Shown: piece after piece, positions 23,921-33,083 of the stretch
How positions within the stretch are numbered: the first letter of the stretch is position 1
Layout: every line of letters starts with the position of its first letter
Assembly: GCA_016292145.1 (NCBI GenBank)
Contig: JAEFBA010000001.1
Location: forward strand, 32,653 to 96,652
Source of the DNA: Saccharofermentans sp.
GTDB lineage: Bacteria; Bacillota; Clostridia; Saccharofermentanales; Saccharofermentanaceae
Reading direction: 5' to 3'
DNA: 64,000 bases
Notes under the pieces: generated by a model
Told to the model about the DNA's origin: nothing
Databases searched by the model: none
What the model saw: the letters and a program-made list of their open reading frames with translations, nothing else
Made by a program: the position numbers and the translations under genes

Positions 23921-25591
23921 ATGGCTTCGGGTAATCCAGATATAAATGCTTTCTTTGATACACTCGACGAATGTGTCGACTGCAGGTTTAACGACCGCTT
24001 TTTCAAGTATGCCGACTATCTTTCGATAGCCAAGATCGAAGATACCCAGATAATCAGCGGCCGCCCGGTATCCAAGAATGTTGACTTCTTATCCGATAAT
24101 GTCGGCCAGGAATTCTTTGAAATAACGCTTGGGAGCCCTGATTCCGTCATCACCGTGATCAGATTCACTTACAAGCAGTTCCCTCCCCAGCAGACAGTTG
24201 AACAGCTGGAGTTCAGCAAGATCTTCAGATCCGCTGTTGCCAACAAGATAGCCGTCAGCCGTTTAAGCACCCAGTATTCATTTCTTTACAACAACGATAT
24301 TGAGTTCGGCATGTATAACCATAACTTCCTCAGGAATAAGCTCGAAGAGATCTTCGCGAACGGCACTGCCATAAAATACTCGGTCGCTTTCATCAACATC
24401 AAACACGTAAACCAGTTAAACAAATACTTCGGTTCGGATATTGCAGGTTCGGCGATCAAGCACTTCGGAGCCAAACTGAACGATTTTCCGGACGAAGGCA
24501 GAGGCGAATACGCCATCCACCTGGGCGGCGATAACTTCATAGTTATCCTTACTACTTCCAGGCTCCCTGAACTTGAGCACTTTATCTCATCGGTACCCGT
24601 TACACTCACGTACGAGGGGGATAAGTTCGAGCATTTCTTCAGCTGCAGGGCCGGCATTACGACGATCCGTACAAGCCACCGCTTCGGTCCTCAGGTCATG
24701 GGCGAATGTGCACAGGCTTTAAGCTACTCCAAGAAGAAAAACATCGATATCGTATATTATTCCGAAGAGATAAACGAGAAGAACCTCAACAACACTGAGA
24801 CTCTTACACGTGCCCTTAATGAGCATAAATTCCTTATATACTACCAGCCTGTTATCAGCCTGAAAGACAAACCGCATCTCCATGCAGCAGAAGCTCTTGC
24901 AAGATGGCCTTTGGACGGAAAGATAATGGCTCCCCAGGAATTCATTACTCTTGCAACTGACTCAGGAATAGTTACCAAGATCGATTTCTATGTTCTCGAG
25001 AATGTCTGTAAGAACATCAAGACCTGGCAGTCGCAGGGCATCCCGCTCGTTCCTATATCGGTCAACTTCTCCGGCCGCCATCTCTTCAATGCTTCGATCG
25101 CTGCAGATATCCTTGCCGTTATCGACAAGTACGAAGTAGATCACCATCTCATCGGCATCGAATTCTCGGAGCCTGATTTCACACAGAGAGTGCCGATCCT
25201 TCAGGATGTTACCCATACCTTATCCGAAGCCGGGATACTCGTTACTCTGGACAGATTCAGCACCGGCCAGTCCACGCTTACTCTCCTTCACGACATGGAG
25301 GCAAGCTATGTTAAGATCGCCGCTGACAGATTCGATCCTGAAGACGCAAGAGGACGCATCATCACCAACGACATGATCAACCTCGCCAACAGCTTAGGCT
25401 ATAAGGTAATCTGCGAAGGCGTCACATCCCAGAAGCAGGTCGATGACCTCATGATGTGCGGCTGCAATCTCTACCAGTCCTTCTTCTATGACAAGCCGCT
25501 ATCCGAGAGATTCTTCGTTAACAGACTCCAGAATCCGTCTTACGAGAACGAAGTCTCCATCCCGGCATCAAGCGAAGAGCCTGTTACTTAA
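23921..25591 (+). CDS. GGDEF-EAL protein with altered active sites
   Basis: A 556-residue protein: an unknown N-terminal domain (1-125), a GGDEF-like domain (about 130-285) and an EAL domain (about 295-535). No transmembrane helix is seen. The cyclase signature reads GGDNF (202-206) instead of GG[DE]EF, which makes c-di-GMP synthesis unlikely. In the EAL domain, EALARW (324), Asn 382, Glu 414, Lys 465 and Glu 499 are kept, but the DDFGTGYSS loop reads DRFSTGQST (444-452), replacing a metal-binding Asp with Arg. It may be a c-di-GMP or GTP sensor rather than an enzyme. ATG at 23921 follows AAGGA. The gene is monocistronic. Confidence 0.88.
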   Translation: MASGNPDINAFFDTLDECVDCRFNDRFFKYADYLSIAKIEDTQIISGRPVSKNVDFLSDNVGQEFFEITLGSPDSVITVIRFTYKQFPPQQTVEQLEFSKIFRSAVANKIAVSRLSTQYSFLYNNDIEFGMYNHNFLRNKLEEIFANGTAIKYSVAFINIKHVNQLNKYFGSDIAGSAIKHFGAKLNDFPDEGRGEYAIHLGGDNFIVILTTSRLPELEHFISSVPVTLTYEGDKFEHFFSCRAGITTIRTSHRFGPQVMGECAQALSYSKKKNIDIVYYSEEINEKNLNNTETLTRALNEHKFLIYYQPVISLKDKPHLHAAEALARWPLDGKIMAPQEFITLATDSGIVTKIDFYVLENVCKNIKTWQSQGIPLVPISVNFSGRHLFNASIAADILAVIDKYEVDHHLIGIEFSEPDFTQRVPILQDVTHTLSEAGILVTLDRFSTGQSTLTLLHDMEASYVKIAADRFDPEDARGRIITNDMINLANSLGYKVICEGVTSQKQVDDLMMCGCNLYQSFFYDKPLSERFFVNRLQNPSYENEVSIPASSEEPVT

Positions 25592-25654
25592 CGGGTCCTA
25601 ATCACTGATTTTGTGCTATATTATTTCTAATTTTCATTTATAAGAGGTATTACT

Positions 25655-26845
25655 ATGATTTCCAAGAAAATGGCTGAAGCTCTTAAGGGCGGCTCCGAGA
25701 TCCGTAAGATGTTCGAAGAAGGCGGCAGACTTAAGGCTATCTACGGCGCAGAAAATGTATATGACTTCTCTATCGGCAATCCTGACCTGGAGCCTCCGAA
25801 GGAAGTCTTCGATGCTCTTAAGGACCTGGCCGAGAACCCCACTCCCGGTATGCACGGCTATATGCCTAATGCAGGTTATCCTTCCACACGCAAGATCGTA
25901 GCAGAGAAGCGCGGCAAGGAAGCAGGCATGGAGATCGGTCCTGAAGCTGTCTGCATGACAGTCGGTGCCGCATCCGCCATGAACGACGTCCTCCATTCCA
26001 TCCTTGATGCTGATGACGAAGTAATCCTTCTTGCTCCCTACTTCATGGAATACAACGGCTATGTTGCAAACCATAACGGCAAGGTCGTCATCGTACAGAC
26101 TGACGACAAATTCATGCCCGTCATCTCCGATATCGAGAAGGCAATCACATCCAGGACCAAGGCGATCATCGTAAACTCACCTAACAATCCTTCCGGTGTC
26201 GTATATCCGGCTGAGCTCCTTACAGAACTCAACGATATGCTCAAGAAGCAGGATCACACGATCTATGTAATCTCAGACGAGCCTTATATCGATCTGGCTT
26301 ACGACGGAGCTGAAGTCCCCTGCGCACTCAAGTATATCGACAACCTCATCATCTGCTTCTCATGGAGCAAGTCCTTGTCACTTCCCGGCGAGAGAATCGG
26401 TTATACGCTCGTATCACCTAAGTGTGCCGACTTTGAAGAACTCACCGGTGCTATCGTTCTTTCCAACAGAACATTGGGCAGCGTTAACGCTCCTGCTATC
26501 TGGCAGAAAGTAATCGAAAAGGCCATCTACGCAAAAGTCGACGTTGCAAACTACGAGAACAGAAGAAACCTTCTTTACTCCAACATCGTTGATGCAGGCT
26601 TTGATGCAGTTAAGCCCAACGGCGCGCTATACATCTTCATGAATACCCCTAAGGGATTGACCGACGAAGAGTTTGCCAAGATCTGCGCTAAACAGAATCT
26701 CCTTCTCGTTAAGGGATCGAGCTTTGCACGTCCCGGCTATTGCCGTCTCGCATTCTGCGTTTCCGAAGTCTCGATAAGGAATTCCAGAAAGGCATTCTTC
26801 GCAGTAGCTGAAGAACTCGGCATCAGCCACAGAGCAGCTCTTTAA
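25655..26845 (+). CDS. PLP-dependent class I/II aminotransferase
   Basis: A 396-residue aminotransferase beginning MISKKMAEALKGGSEIRKMFEEG, a group often annotated as aspartate-type or uncharacterised. Landmarks: DFSIGNPDLEPP, GAASAMNDVLHSIL (PLP phosphate), NSPNNPSGVVYP, SDEPYIDLAYDG, the Schiff-base Lys in CFSWSKSLSLPGERIGY, and the C-terminal Arg in RPGYCRLAFCVS. ATG at 25655 follows AAGAGG. Its stop overlaps the sortase stop on the other strand by 3 nt, with no room for a terminator between. The amino donor is unknown. Confidence 0.9.
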   Translation: MISKKMAEALKGGSEIRKMFEEGGRLKAIYGAENVYDFSIGNPDLEPPKEVFDALKDLAENPTPGMHGYMPNAGYPSTRKIVAEKRGKEAGMEIGPEAVCMTVGAASAMNDVLHSILDADDEVILLAPYFMEYNGYVANHNGKVVIVQTDDKFMPVISDIEKAITSRTKAIIVNSPNNPSGVVYPAELLTELNDMLKKQDHTIYVISDEPYIDLAYDGAEVPCALKYIDNLIICFSWSKSLSLPGERIGYTLVSPKCADFEELTGAIVLSNRTLGSVNAPAIWQKVIEKAIYAKVDVANYENRRNLLYSNIVDAGFDAVKPNGALYIFMNTPKGLTDEEFAKICAKQNLLLVKGSSFARPGYCRLAFCVSEVSIRNSRKAFFAVAEELGISHRAAL

Positions 26846-27528
26846 GAGTCTGAAGGTATAAGGGTAACAATAAAGCGCCAGCTGTTGCCTTTTTCCCTCG
26901 CACAGGTTATCAGCGTGATCATTACTGGATGATCGGCTGAAGTACCTACATAGTTTTGAAGATCATAGGGTGAACAGTAGTAAGTACCGTTCACCCTATA
27001 ATTTTGCTCCAAACCATCGGGTGTGGTTATCGTGACGGCATCACCATTTTTGATCAGAGGGAGCTTATCAAAGACCGTATGAGTTATCGTATTCCTGTGT
27101 CCTACTATAATGCTGTTGCCTTTCTGTCCCGGTCTTGCAGAATCCTTCATGAGTATCACGCCATAGCGCATGGCAAGGTTGGTATTCTCTTCCCAGACAG
27201 GCTCTTCGATATCCAATTCAGGTATATTGATTATCCCTATCAGATGGAGATCCTCTGTCCCGCCGGCTCCTTTGCAATACCCTGCTATCTCAAACAAACC
27301 TTCCCCAAACGATCCGCCGTCCGCATTCTCTTCACCGTTTACGGACAAGAAATCTCCTGCGGGGACTTCATAGACAGCATCACCAGAATCATCTCTTGAG
27401 AGCACTTCGTCCTTTACCGTGTTCCTTAGATAAGACTTCGCATACTCTTCCACGAACAATAAGAGTGCTGCGACAGATAAGCCTGTAAGAACGACAGCTG
27501 ACAACGGTCTTAAATAACGGCTCTTCAT
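26842..27528 (-). CDS. Sortase
   Basis: A 228-residue membrane-anchored transpeptidase with one N-terminal hydrophobic helix (about 8-26) and an extracytoplasmic beta-barrel. The catalytic residues are His 144 (IVGHRNT), Cys 209 (TLITCA) and Arg 218 (NSWRFIV). It would cut a sorting motif and join the substrate to peptidoglycan or to another pilin. Its start overlaps the stop of the adhesin by one base (TAATG), so the adhesin, which has a sorting-signal-like C-terminus, is the likely dedicated substrate. The class (C, D or other) was not resolved; TLITC fits several. Confidence 0.92.
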   Translation of the reverse strand: MKSRYLRPLSAVVLTGLSVAALLLFVEEYAKSYLRNTVKDEVLSRDDSGDAVYEVPAGDFLSVNGEENADGGSFGEGLFEIAGYCKGAGGTEDLHLIGIINIPELDIEEPVWEENTNLAMRYGVILMKDSARPGQKGNSIIVGHRNTITHTVFDKLPLIKNGDAVTITTPDGLEQNYRVNGTYYCSPYDLQNYVGTSADHPVMITLITCAREKGNSWRFIVTLIPSDS

Positions 27529-30500
27529 TATTCTTTCCTTCTGATCCTCTTTCTTTTGATCTCGCCTGTGATCACATAAGCTCCGGCGCCGGCCGAGACA
27601 ACAAATACGATTAATCCGATAACCGTTTTGCCGCTAAGGATCTCTCCCGACATCGGAATGTCCGTAACTGCCAGGCTCTGATCTTTGTTATTCAGGTCTT
27701 CGTGGGAAAGCACCCTGATATCTTCTGTCTGCACGCCTGATGCAACCTCTTCTTCAGTTGACATGTCATAGATATTCTCGAGGACTACAACAGTGTCACC
27801 GCTTTCCAAACCGGTTGACTTGAACTTAATGGTTACATCTACGGTGCCCGAAGGCTCTGACGGCTCGAACTGCTGCAAAGATACGACTTCGGTTCCTTTA
27901 TTGGTTACTTCAGTACCGTCAGTTAATCTAAGAACAGCCTTTGCATAATAGGTACGGCCCGGTTCCAGATTCTCATAACTGACATGGTCAACTATCGTAA
28001 CCGTGGAATTCTTAAGGAACGATTTATCTCCTTTTACAGTTGTCGCCCGGGTCCGGCAGGACGGCCTTCTTAATGTCTGGCCTTCGTCATTAATGTCCTC
28101 ATGCGCGGCGATATCTCTGCCTCCGTCATAAGTCTTCAATGATTCGAAAACAACCAGCTCGATCATATCCGTCGGAACTTTCACATTCTCGAACGGCACT
28201 ATTACATACCCTGAAGATTCTTCGGGCCTGAATATCACTGTCTTCGTGTAAGTATTGCCATCGGAATCCAAATAGGGCTCTCCGGTGGATCTGTCCATCA
28301 GGGTTCCCGTCAGGACATATCTGTCACCCGGATTAAGACCTTCGAAAACAACGCTGTCATTGATTCCCACGTTCTCAGACAACGCCAGTACTCCTGTCCC
28401 GGTCCTGCTGTCAGAAGCTGAGGTGGATATACAAGGCTTGATCGAAACAGTCTGATCTTCGTCCTCAAGATCATTATGCTTAGCGATCGCGATATCTCTG
28501 AAATAAAGAGTCTCAAAGCATACGACCGATAAAGACGAACCGCCTTCCCCGAATACCCGGGAGAACAGAAAACTGCTGTCTATTGTAAACTTTACAACTG
28601 CTTCTCCGGTTACTACTTCTCTGCCCTTCTGATCCAGAGACACCTCACCTGTTGTCCTGTCAGCCTTGAAAACAACACTTTCTCTATACTCGTTGCCGCC
28701 CTGATCCTTAAGGACCTCGCCGGTCGCTTTGTCCAAAAGGCATCCCGAGATCTTATATTCGTAGCCCGCTGTAAGATTCTCGAAATGGACCACATCGGTA
28801 AGTTCAATGCTGCTTCCGCAGTTGATACTGTGCAAGCCCCGGCTGTCAGTAAGAGTTGTCGATATCTTCGGATTGATATCGATCTTATTTACAGCCTTTA
28901 CCGTTACCACTTTGTTGTCATTCTTCTCTGTAAGCTTAACGGTCCTGGTATTACCTTCTGTACCATCGTCCCAGAAGAGCTTATATGCCGGCTCTATCTT
29001 CTCTTCTATCCTGTACCATCCGGTCGGGATATTAGAGAAACTGACCGCTCCGTTCTTATCTGTCCTGCCGTTTGCAAGAACGGAATCATCCCACGAAGGC
29101 TCTTCGTTGGTACCGCCGTAAGTAAGAGTGAATTCAACATTCGAAGTGATGCCGTCTTCCGAAGTCTTTATGACCTTAATCGAACTTTCCAATCTGTCAT
29201 TGGTAATGTTCTCATTTAAGGTTTCTGTGGTAACATTTATCTCCTTGTACCATTTCCCGTCTTTTCCGTCCGTGAATCCTTCAGGGACTTCATATACATA
29301 CCTGGTCTCAGTTTCATGATATGTATGATCAGGACGCACTTCGACAAGAAAGTATCGTCCGACTGGTATTCCTGACAGCTCAGGAGAAACTGTCCCGCCT
29401 GCTTTCCACTGTACGATTCCATCTTTATCTGACACTCCTTCTGCAAGTTTTACTGTCTTATCTTTGTTCCAAAGCTCGAAAACAAACCCGTCCCTGGTAT
29501 CGTCTTCATCTGCAACTGCCTTAAGGAGCTTTAAAGCTCCTGAATGCTTGTTGTTCTCGCATTTGAATGAATAAGTCTTAGCAGATGCCGGGCTGTCAGT
29601 CTTAAAGACATACTGATAGCTTGCTTCGCCTGTCTTCGTCCAGCCGGAATCATTGGAGAATTCATATTCGATCACGGTTCCGTCTGCACATTTAAACGGC
29701 TCGCCCTTATCAAAGGTCTCTGTTATCACGTATTCAGTGCCGTACTTAAGAGGAAAAGAATCCGTGCCTTCCCACTTATCGCCTGAGGCATCGTACCAGT
29801 TCCATTTACCGTCTGCATATTTATATGTGGCAACCGCAACGCCTCTTTCAGTGACGGTAAATACAACAGACGATGTATCAAATGACGTGGACGTGGTCTT
29901 TTCGAGCTTTATGCTGCTGGCATCTGTAAAAAGGCCTGCGCCCTTTCCCCTGCCTGCTTCTGACTCTGAAGTCTTCATGTTTGTTACGAGCATCACATCA
30001 GAACCTGAAGTATAGGCATACCCGTCCTTTACGAATGAATAGAGAGAGCTTCCGCCTTTCTTCTTTATCGAATACTCAAGCCGGCCCTCCGAACCGTCAC
30101 CTCCGGTTATCCTTATCAGGATCTCATAGACATCGGGGTCTGAGAACTTATATACCGCAGGAACATTCCCGTCCTGATCCTTTAAGCTCTTCTTAGATCC
30201 GTCAGGCAGGATAAGCCCGTCAGGGATCGTGGTCTCTTTGATATAAAGAGCATCTTCAAATGAGCTTCCCGACTGGTCTTTAGGCGTCAGGCGGTATTTC
30301 TGCTTTGCAAAGCCGGACCCTGTCAGCAGGTAGAAATCGTTATAGATCCCGTCATTGTCGTCATCTCTTAATTCGCCTGCGATATTGTTAAGTTCCTGAT
30401 CCTTATATACGGTAAATACAGCTCCTGTATAATTGATGCCTGAAGGATCCCTTTTATCAAGGTAAAAGCCCGCATAAGCATCGTCAGTCAAGCCGGTCGC

Positions 30501-31265
30501 CCTAAGGCCCATAAAGCCCGTAAAACTTCCCTTTCCGGCTTCGGAAGAACTGCTGGATAAAGACTTTTTGCAGAAATAACCCGTGGTCGAGCTTGCTGTC
30601 CACTGCATGGGGACGCCGTCTTCTATGCCGGCATAAATGGTTATGTGCTGGGCATTATTCTTGTCCTTGTTGTCATTCCACCACAAGATCATGTCGCCGG
30701 GCTTAAATCCATAGGTATTGATGATGTCGATCCACTCGTCATCCTGTATGCCGCTCCTGCCATTCTTCTCAAAGCTCGAAAATCTATTCTCCGTGGGCGT
30801 AATTCCCCTGTTCTTTAACAAAGAATCCTTAAAGCTCGACTTAATGCCGGCAAATCCCGGTCTGAAGAAGCCGTACTTGTCAGGATTGGCTCCTCCGGAG
30901 TAAGACAGAGTCTTCTTGCCGTATGAACCCGACGTGCCTGTGATCTTTGCAGTCTTAAGGGCCACGCTGTAAGCAAGGCTTACAGAACCTGCGCAGTCTA
31001 TGCCGTTCCAGCCTCCGCCGCCCCACTGGTATTTGACGCCTGACATTTTCGAGCATGCGGCAAGGATCTCATCGCGGAAGCTTTTTGCACTTGCATACCC
31101 GGCCTTCTTCGTATTAGCTTCAGACACAAGGGCATTCGAGCTTAATACGGCGGCATTAACGGTCTTTGTCCCAATAAAAAACGGCAGCGAGCAAACTGCA
31201 AGCGCTGCCGTCATTATTATTGCCAGCAATCTGGCAAACCATTCCGGTAATCCTTTATTCTTCAC
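27528..31265 (-). CDS. Large sortase-linked adhesin with NlpC/P60-like head and Thr-Gln (VaFE) repeats
   Basis: A 1245-residue surface protein. Signal peptide: about 1-38. An NlpC/P60-like domain follows, with Cys 91 (NGIDCAGSVSLAYS) and His 207 (QHITIYAG). The middle has several Cna-B/SpaA-like beta domains (for example LKLLKAVADEDDTRDGFVFE and IKVIKTSEDGITSNVEFTLT). Then come three VaFE (Thr-Gln ester) domains, ending in DEDQTVSI, DEGQTLRR and NKDQSLAV, with VVFESL and VVLENI as name-giving motifs. The C-terminus has IPMSGE, a hydrophobic helix and a basic tail, like a sorting signal. A wall hydrolase and an adhesin in one chain is uncommon. It overlaps the upstream gene by ATGA. Confidence 0.88.
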   Translation of the reverse strand: MKNKGLPEWFARLLAIIMTAALAVCSLPFFIGTKTVNAAVLSSNALVSEANTKKAGYASAKSFRDEILAACSKMSGVKYQWGGGGWNGIDCAGSVSLAYSVALKTAKITGTSGSYGKKTLSYSGGANPDKYGFFRPGFAGIKSSFKDSLLKNRGITPTENRFSSFEKNGRSGIQDDEWIDIINTYGFKPGDMILWWNDNKDKNNAQHITIYAGIEDGVPMQWTASSTTGYFCKKSLSSSSSEAGKGSFTGFMGLRATGLTDDAYAGFYLDKRDPSGINYTGAVFTVYKDQELNNIAGELRDDDNDGIYNDFYLLTGSGFAKQKYRLTPKDQSGSSFEDALYIKETTIPDGLILPDGSKKSLKDQDGNVPAVYKFSDPDVYEILIRITGGDGSEGRLEYSIKKKGGSSLYSFVKDGYAYTSGSDVMLVTNMKTSESEAGRGKGAGLFTDASSIKLEKTTSTSFDTSSVVFTVTERGVAVATYKYADGKWNWYDASGDKWEGTDSFPLKYGTEYVITETFDKGEPFKCADGTVIEYEFSNDSGWTKTGEASYQYVFKTDSPASAKTYSFKCENNKHSGALKLLKAVADEDDTRDGFVFELWNKDKTVKLAEGVSDKDGIVQWKAGGTVSPELSGIPVGRYFLVEVRPDHTYHETETRYVYEVPEGFTDGKDGKWYKEINVTTETLNENITNDRLESSIKVIKTSEDGITSNVEFTLTYGGTNEEPSWDDSVLANGRTDKNGAVSFSNIPTGWYRIEEKIEPAYKLFWDDGTEGNTRTVKLTEKNDNKVVTVKAVNKIDINPKISTTLTDSRGLHSINCGSSIELTDVVHFENLTAGYEYKISGCLLDKATGEVLKDQGGNEYRESVVFKADRTTGEVSLDQKGREVVTGEAVVKFTIDSSFLFSRVFGEGGSSLSVVCFETLYFRDIAIAKHNDLEDEDQTVSIKPCISTSASDSRTGTGVLALSENVGINDSVVFEGLNPGDRYVLTGTLMDRSTGEPYLDSDGNTYTKTVIFRPEESSGYVIVPFENVKVPTDMIELVVFESLKTYDGGRDIAAHEDINDEGQTLRRPSCRTRATTVKGDKSFLKNSTVTIVDHVSYENLEPGRTYYAKAVLRLTDGTEVTNKGTEVVSLQQFEPSEPSGTVDVTIKFKSTGLESGDTVVVLENIYDMSTEEEVASGVQTEDIRVLSHEDLNNKDQSLAVTDIPMSGEILSGKTVIGLIVFVVSAGAGAYVITGEIKRKRIRRKE

Positions 31266-32224
31266 GATGCAGCCTCCGATTCTTCAGTCACGCACGTAAG
31301 CGATCCGTCAACTATGCTGAAACGGTAGATATTGTCCGACAGCCTGTCGGAGAGCCTTACATGCTCAAAGTTCGTATCCTTTACGAGTGTCCTGAGCCTT
31401 GAGCTCTCACTGAATGTCTCAGTCGAGAGGATGACCAGGTCATGCACGGATGACGGCAGAATGTAGCAGTCGGTTCCGATGCTCTTTACGACCTTCTTAA
31501 GCACATCCGAGTAAAGGAGCGCGTTAGCTCCGAAGAATTCATACTCATTGCTCAATACATAGACTCTGTCCTGCATGGGGATCTCATCCACACCGGAAAA
31601 GGATGCTTCGATATCCTTATCCTTTACGCCCCAGCGCTTCATCATCCTCTTCATAGTGTCCTCTATGCGTTCACTCTTAAACGGGAATAACTTCCTTGTG
31701 TTCTTCTTTGCGAGGCGGTATAAAAGAGACTCCGGGAGGTCTTCAGCGCTGGCGATGTCGTTGGTTACGAGGAACCCTGACACTCCGTGCTCATCGACAT
31801 TCACGATGACTCTGTATACGACCGAGAGATCCATGAAGCTCCTGTGCGGGCAGTGCTTTATCATCTCCTGATTCTCTTTAGTATTAACGATCTGGAAAAC
31901 GATCTTATCCTTTAAAGAATTGAAATCGAGCTTCATTATGTCTTCGGGCAGGAACTTGATCGACTCTTCAAGATAGACTGCCTGATTTGCCATGACCTGC
32001 TCGAAAGAATCACACTCCAGATACTGCTCGTACATCCTCTCCATATAGAATGTGGGGCTGCAGTATGAACGGGGCTTGCCCTTAGGGATTATCACAACTC
32101 CCGTAAGGCAGGAATTGACCTTGGGAACTTTCCTCAGCTCGATCATGCAGTCAGAATAGCGCTCCGGCATATAGCTTAAGAATTCGTCCATTACTCTCTC
32201 TTTGAAACTCTCGTAGTCCATCAT
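31262..32224 (-). CDS. DUF5688-like protein of unknown function
   Basis: A 320-residue soluble protein beginning MMDYESFKERV, with the pattern of DUF5688 proteins common in Lachnospiraceae: an N-terminal KVNSCLTGVVIIPKG segment, a central NTKENQEMIKHCPHRSFMDLSVVYR, and a C-terminal YILPSSVHDLVILS. No signal or membrane helix is present. The frame stays open to a TTG at 32242, but the ATG at 32224 is preferred because GGAGG lies 9 nt upstream. Its stop overlaps the adhesin start, so it is the first gene of the adhesin-sortase operon, yet the family usually occurs alone. The function is unknown. Confidence 0.8.
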   Translation of the reverse strand: MMDYESFKERVMDEFLSYMPERYSDCMIELRKVPKVNSCLTGVVIIPKGKPRSYCSPTFYMERMYEQYLECDSFEQVMANQAVYLEESIKFLPEDIMKLDFNSLKDKIVFQIVNTKENQEMIKHCPHRSFMDLSVVYRVIVNVDEHGVSGFLVTNDIASAEDLPESLLYRLAKKNTRKLFPFKSERIEDTMKRMMKRWGVKDKDIEASFSGVDEIPMQDRVYVLSNEYEFFGANALLYSDVLKKVVKSIGTDCYILPSSVHDLVILSTETFSESSRLRTLVKDTNFEHVRLSDRLSDNIYRFSIVDGSLTCVTEESEAAS

Positions 32225-32254
32225 GTTGTTGTTCCTCCGCAAATAAAATTAGCA

Positions 32255-32286
32255 ATAAAAAAACGCACCCCCTAAAGGATGCGTTT
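32255..32286 (-). terminator. Terminator upstream of the surface operon
   Basis: Stem AAACGCA / TGCGTTT with a G-rich inner extension, followed on the minus strand by TTTTTTT. It ends either the thiN operon or a short leader from the promoter just upstream; in the second case it would be an attenuator of the adhesin operon. Confidence 0.75.
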
Positions 32287-32303
32287 CATTTAATTGCAGT
32301 ATA

Positions 32304-32333
32304 AGTATATGCCCCTATGCCAGTCTCATTCAA
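32304..32333 (-). promoter_or_regulatory. Candidate promoter of the surface operon
   Basis: -35 TTGAAT (32328-32333), an 18-bp spacer and -10 TATACT (32304-32309). A transcript from here meets the hairpin at 32255-32286 within about 20 nt. Confidence 0.4.
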
Positions 32334-32414
32334 TATGCTAAAGTCTCAATTTTGGCACCTGAAAATTCAATTCTCAAGGGCCCGAGAACCCGCAAACGCA
32401 GTCAGATAAAGGCT

Positions 32415-33083
32415 TTAGACCGATTTTGTTACCACAAGGACGAGCTTGCCCGATTTTATCGATACTTTGATCTTTTCTGCCCCTTCAACAGGATGGTTCG
32501 AAAAAGATAAGGATGAGCCTGCATTAAGGACTGCATCAGTAAGCGGATAATACAATCCTTCCGTCGTAACACCCGTGACAGGTGCATCAAAACTAAATGG
32601 CATCAGAGATACTGCCGCTCCGCCTTCATAAGAACTGACACTTACTTCCGCGAAGTCTTCGCCTGTCAGAGGACAGCATGTTGTAATGCCGTCAGTTACC
32701 GTTATCTTTCTTCCTTCGGATCTGTACTGCACTGCAAGGCCTAAGTTTGCGATGACATGATCGATCCTGCCTGACAAAGGGCACACAAGGATAACCTCAT
32801 CATCACTTCCTGTCTTTTTAAGAGCGATCTCAGTGTCGGTCCAGTCCTTTTCGACAGGATACTTCTCAACAGGGACATCATTTGCCTTTATGAAATCTAA
32901 GCCCTTAACGGTAATGGAGTCCATGTCTCCTATAACAACATCAGGAACTATGCCCGTTCCGGCAAGATAGTCACAGCCGGAATCACAGGCGATGAGCCTT
33001 GTATCAGGTTCACCTGCAAAACCTCTTATTACGCCTGATGCTTCATCAGGCAAAGGTCCGCCTGTAATTATGACAAAGCGCAT
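32415..33083 (-). CDS. thiN: Thiamine pyrophosphokinase
   Basis: A 222-residue enzyme that makes thiamine diphosphate from thiamine and ATP in the cytoplasm. Signatures: ITGGPLPDE, ACDSGCDYLAGTGIVPDVVIGDMDSI (about 33-58, with the catalytic acidic residues), YPVEKDWTDTEIAL, LVCPLSGRIDHVIANL, and a C-terminal TEGLYYPL and SNHPVE. It overlaps rpe by 16 nt and is the last gene of the long def-thiN operon, the same place it has in Bacillus. Confidence 0.94.
   Translation of the reverse strand: MRFVIITGGPLPDEASGVIRGFAGEPDTRLIACDSGCDYLAGTGIVPDVVIGDMDSITVKGLDFIKANDVPVEKYPVEKDWTDTEIALKKTGSDDEVILVCPLSGRIDHVIANLGLAVQYRSEGRKITVTDGITTCCPLTGEDFAEVSVSSYEGGAAVSLMPFSFDAPVTGVTTEGLYYPLTDAVLNAGSSLSFSNHPVEGAEKIKVSIKSGKLVLVVTKSV

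Noticed and set aside
28785..29219. Plus-strand frame of 144 codons inside the adhesin
   Set aside because: Antisense to conserved Cna-B/VaFE coding sequence.
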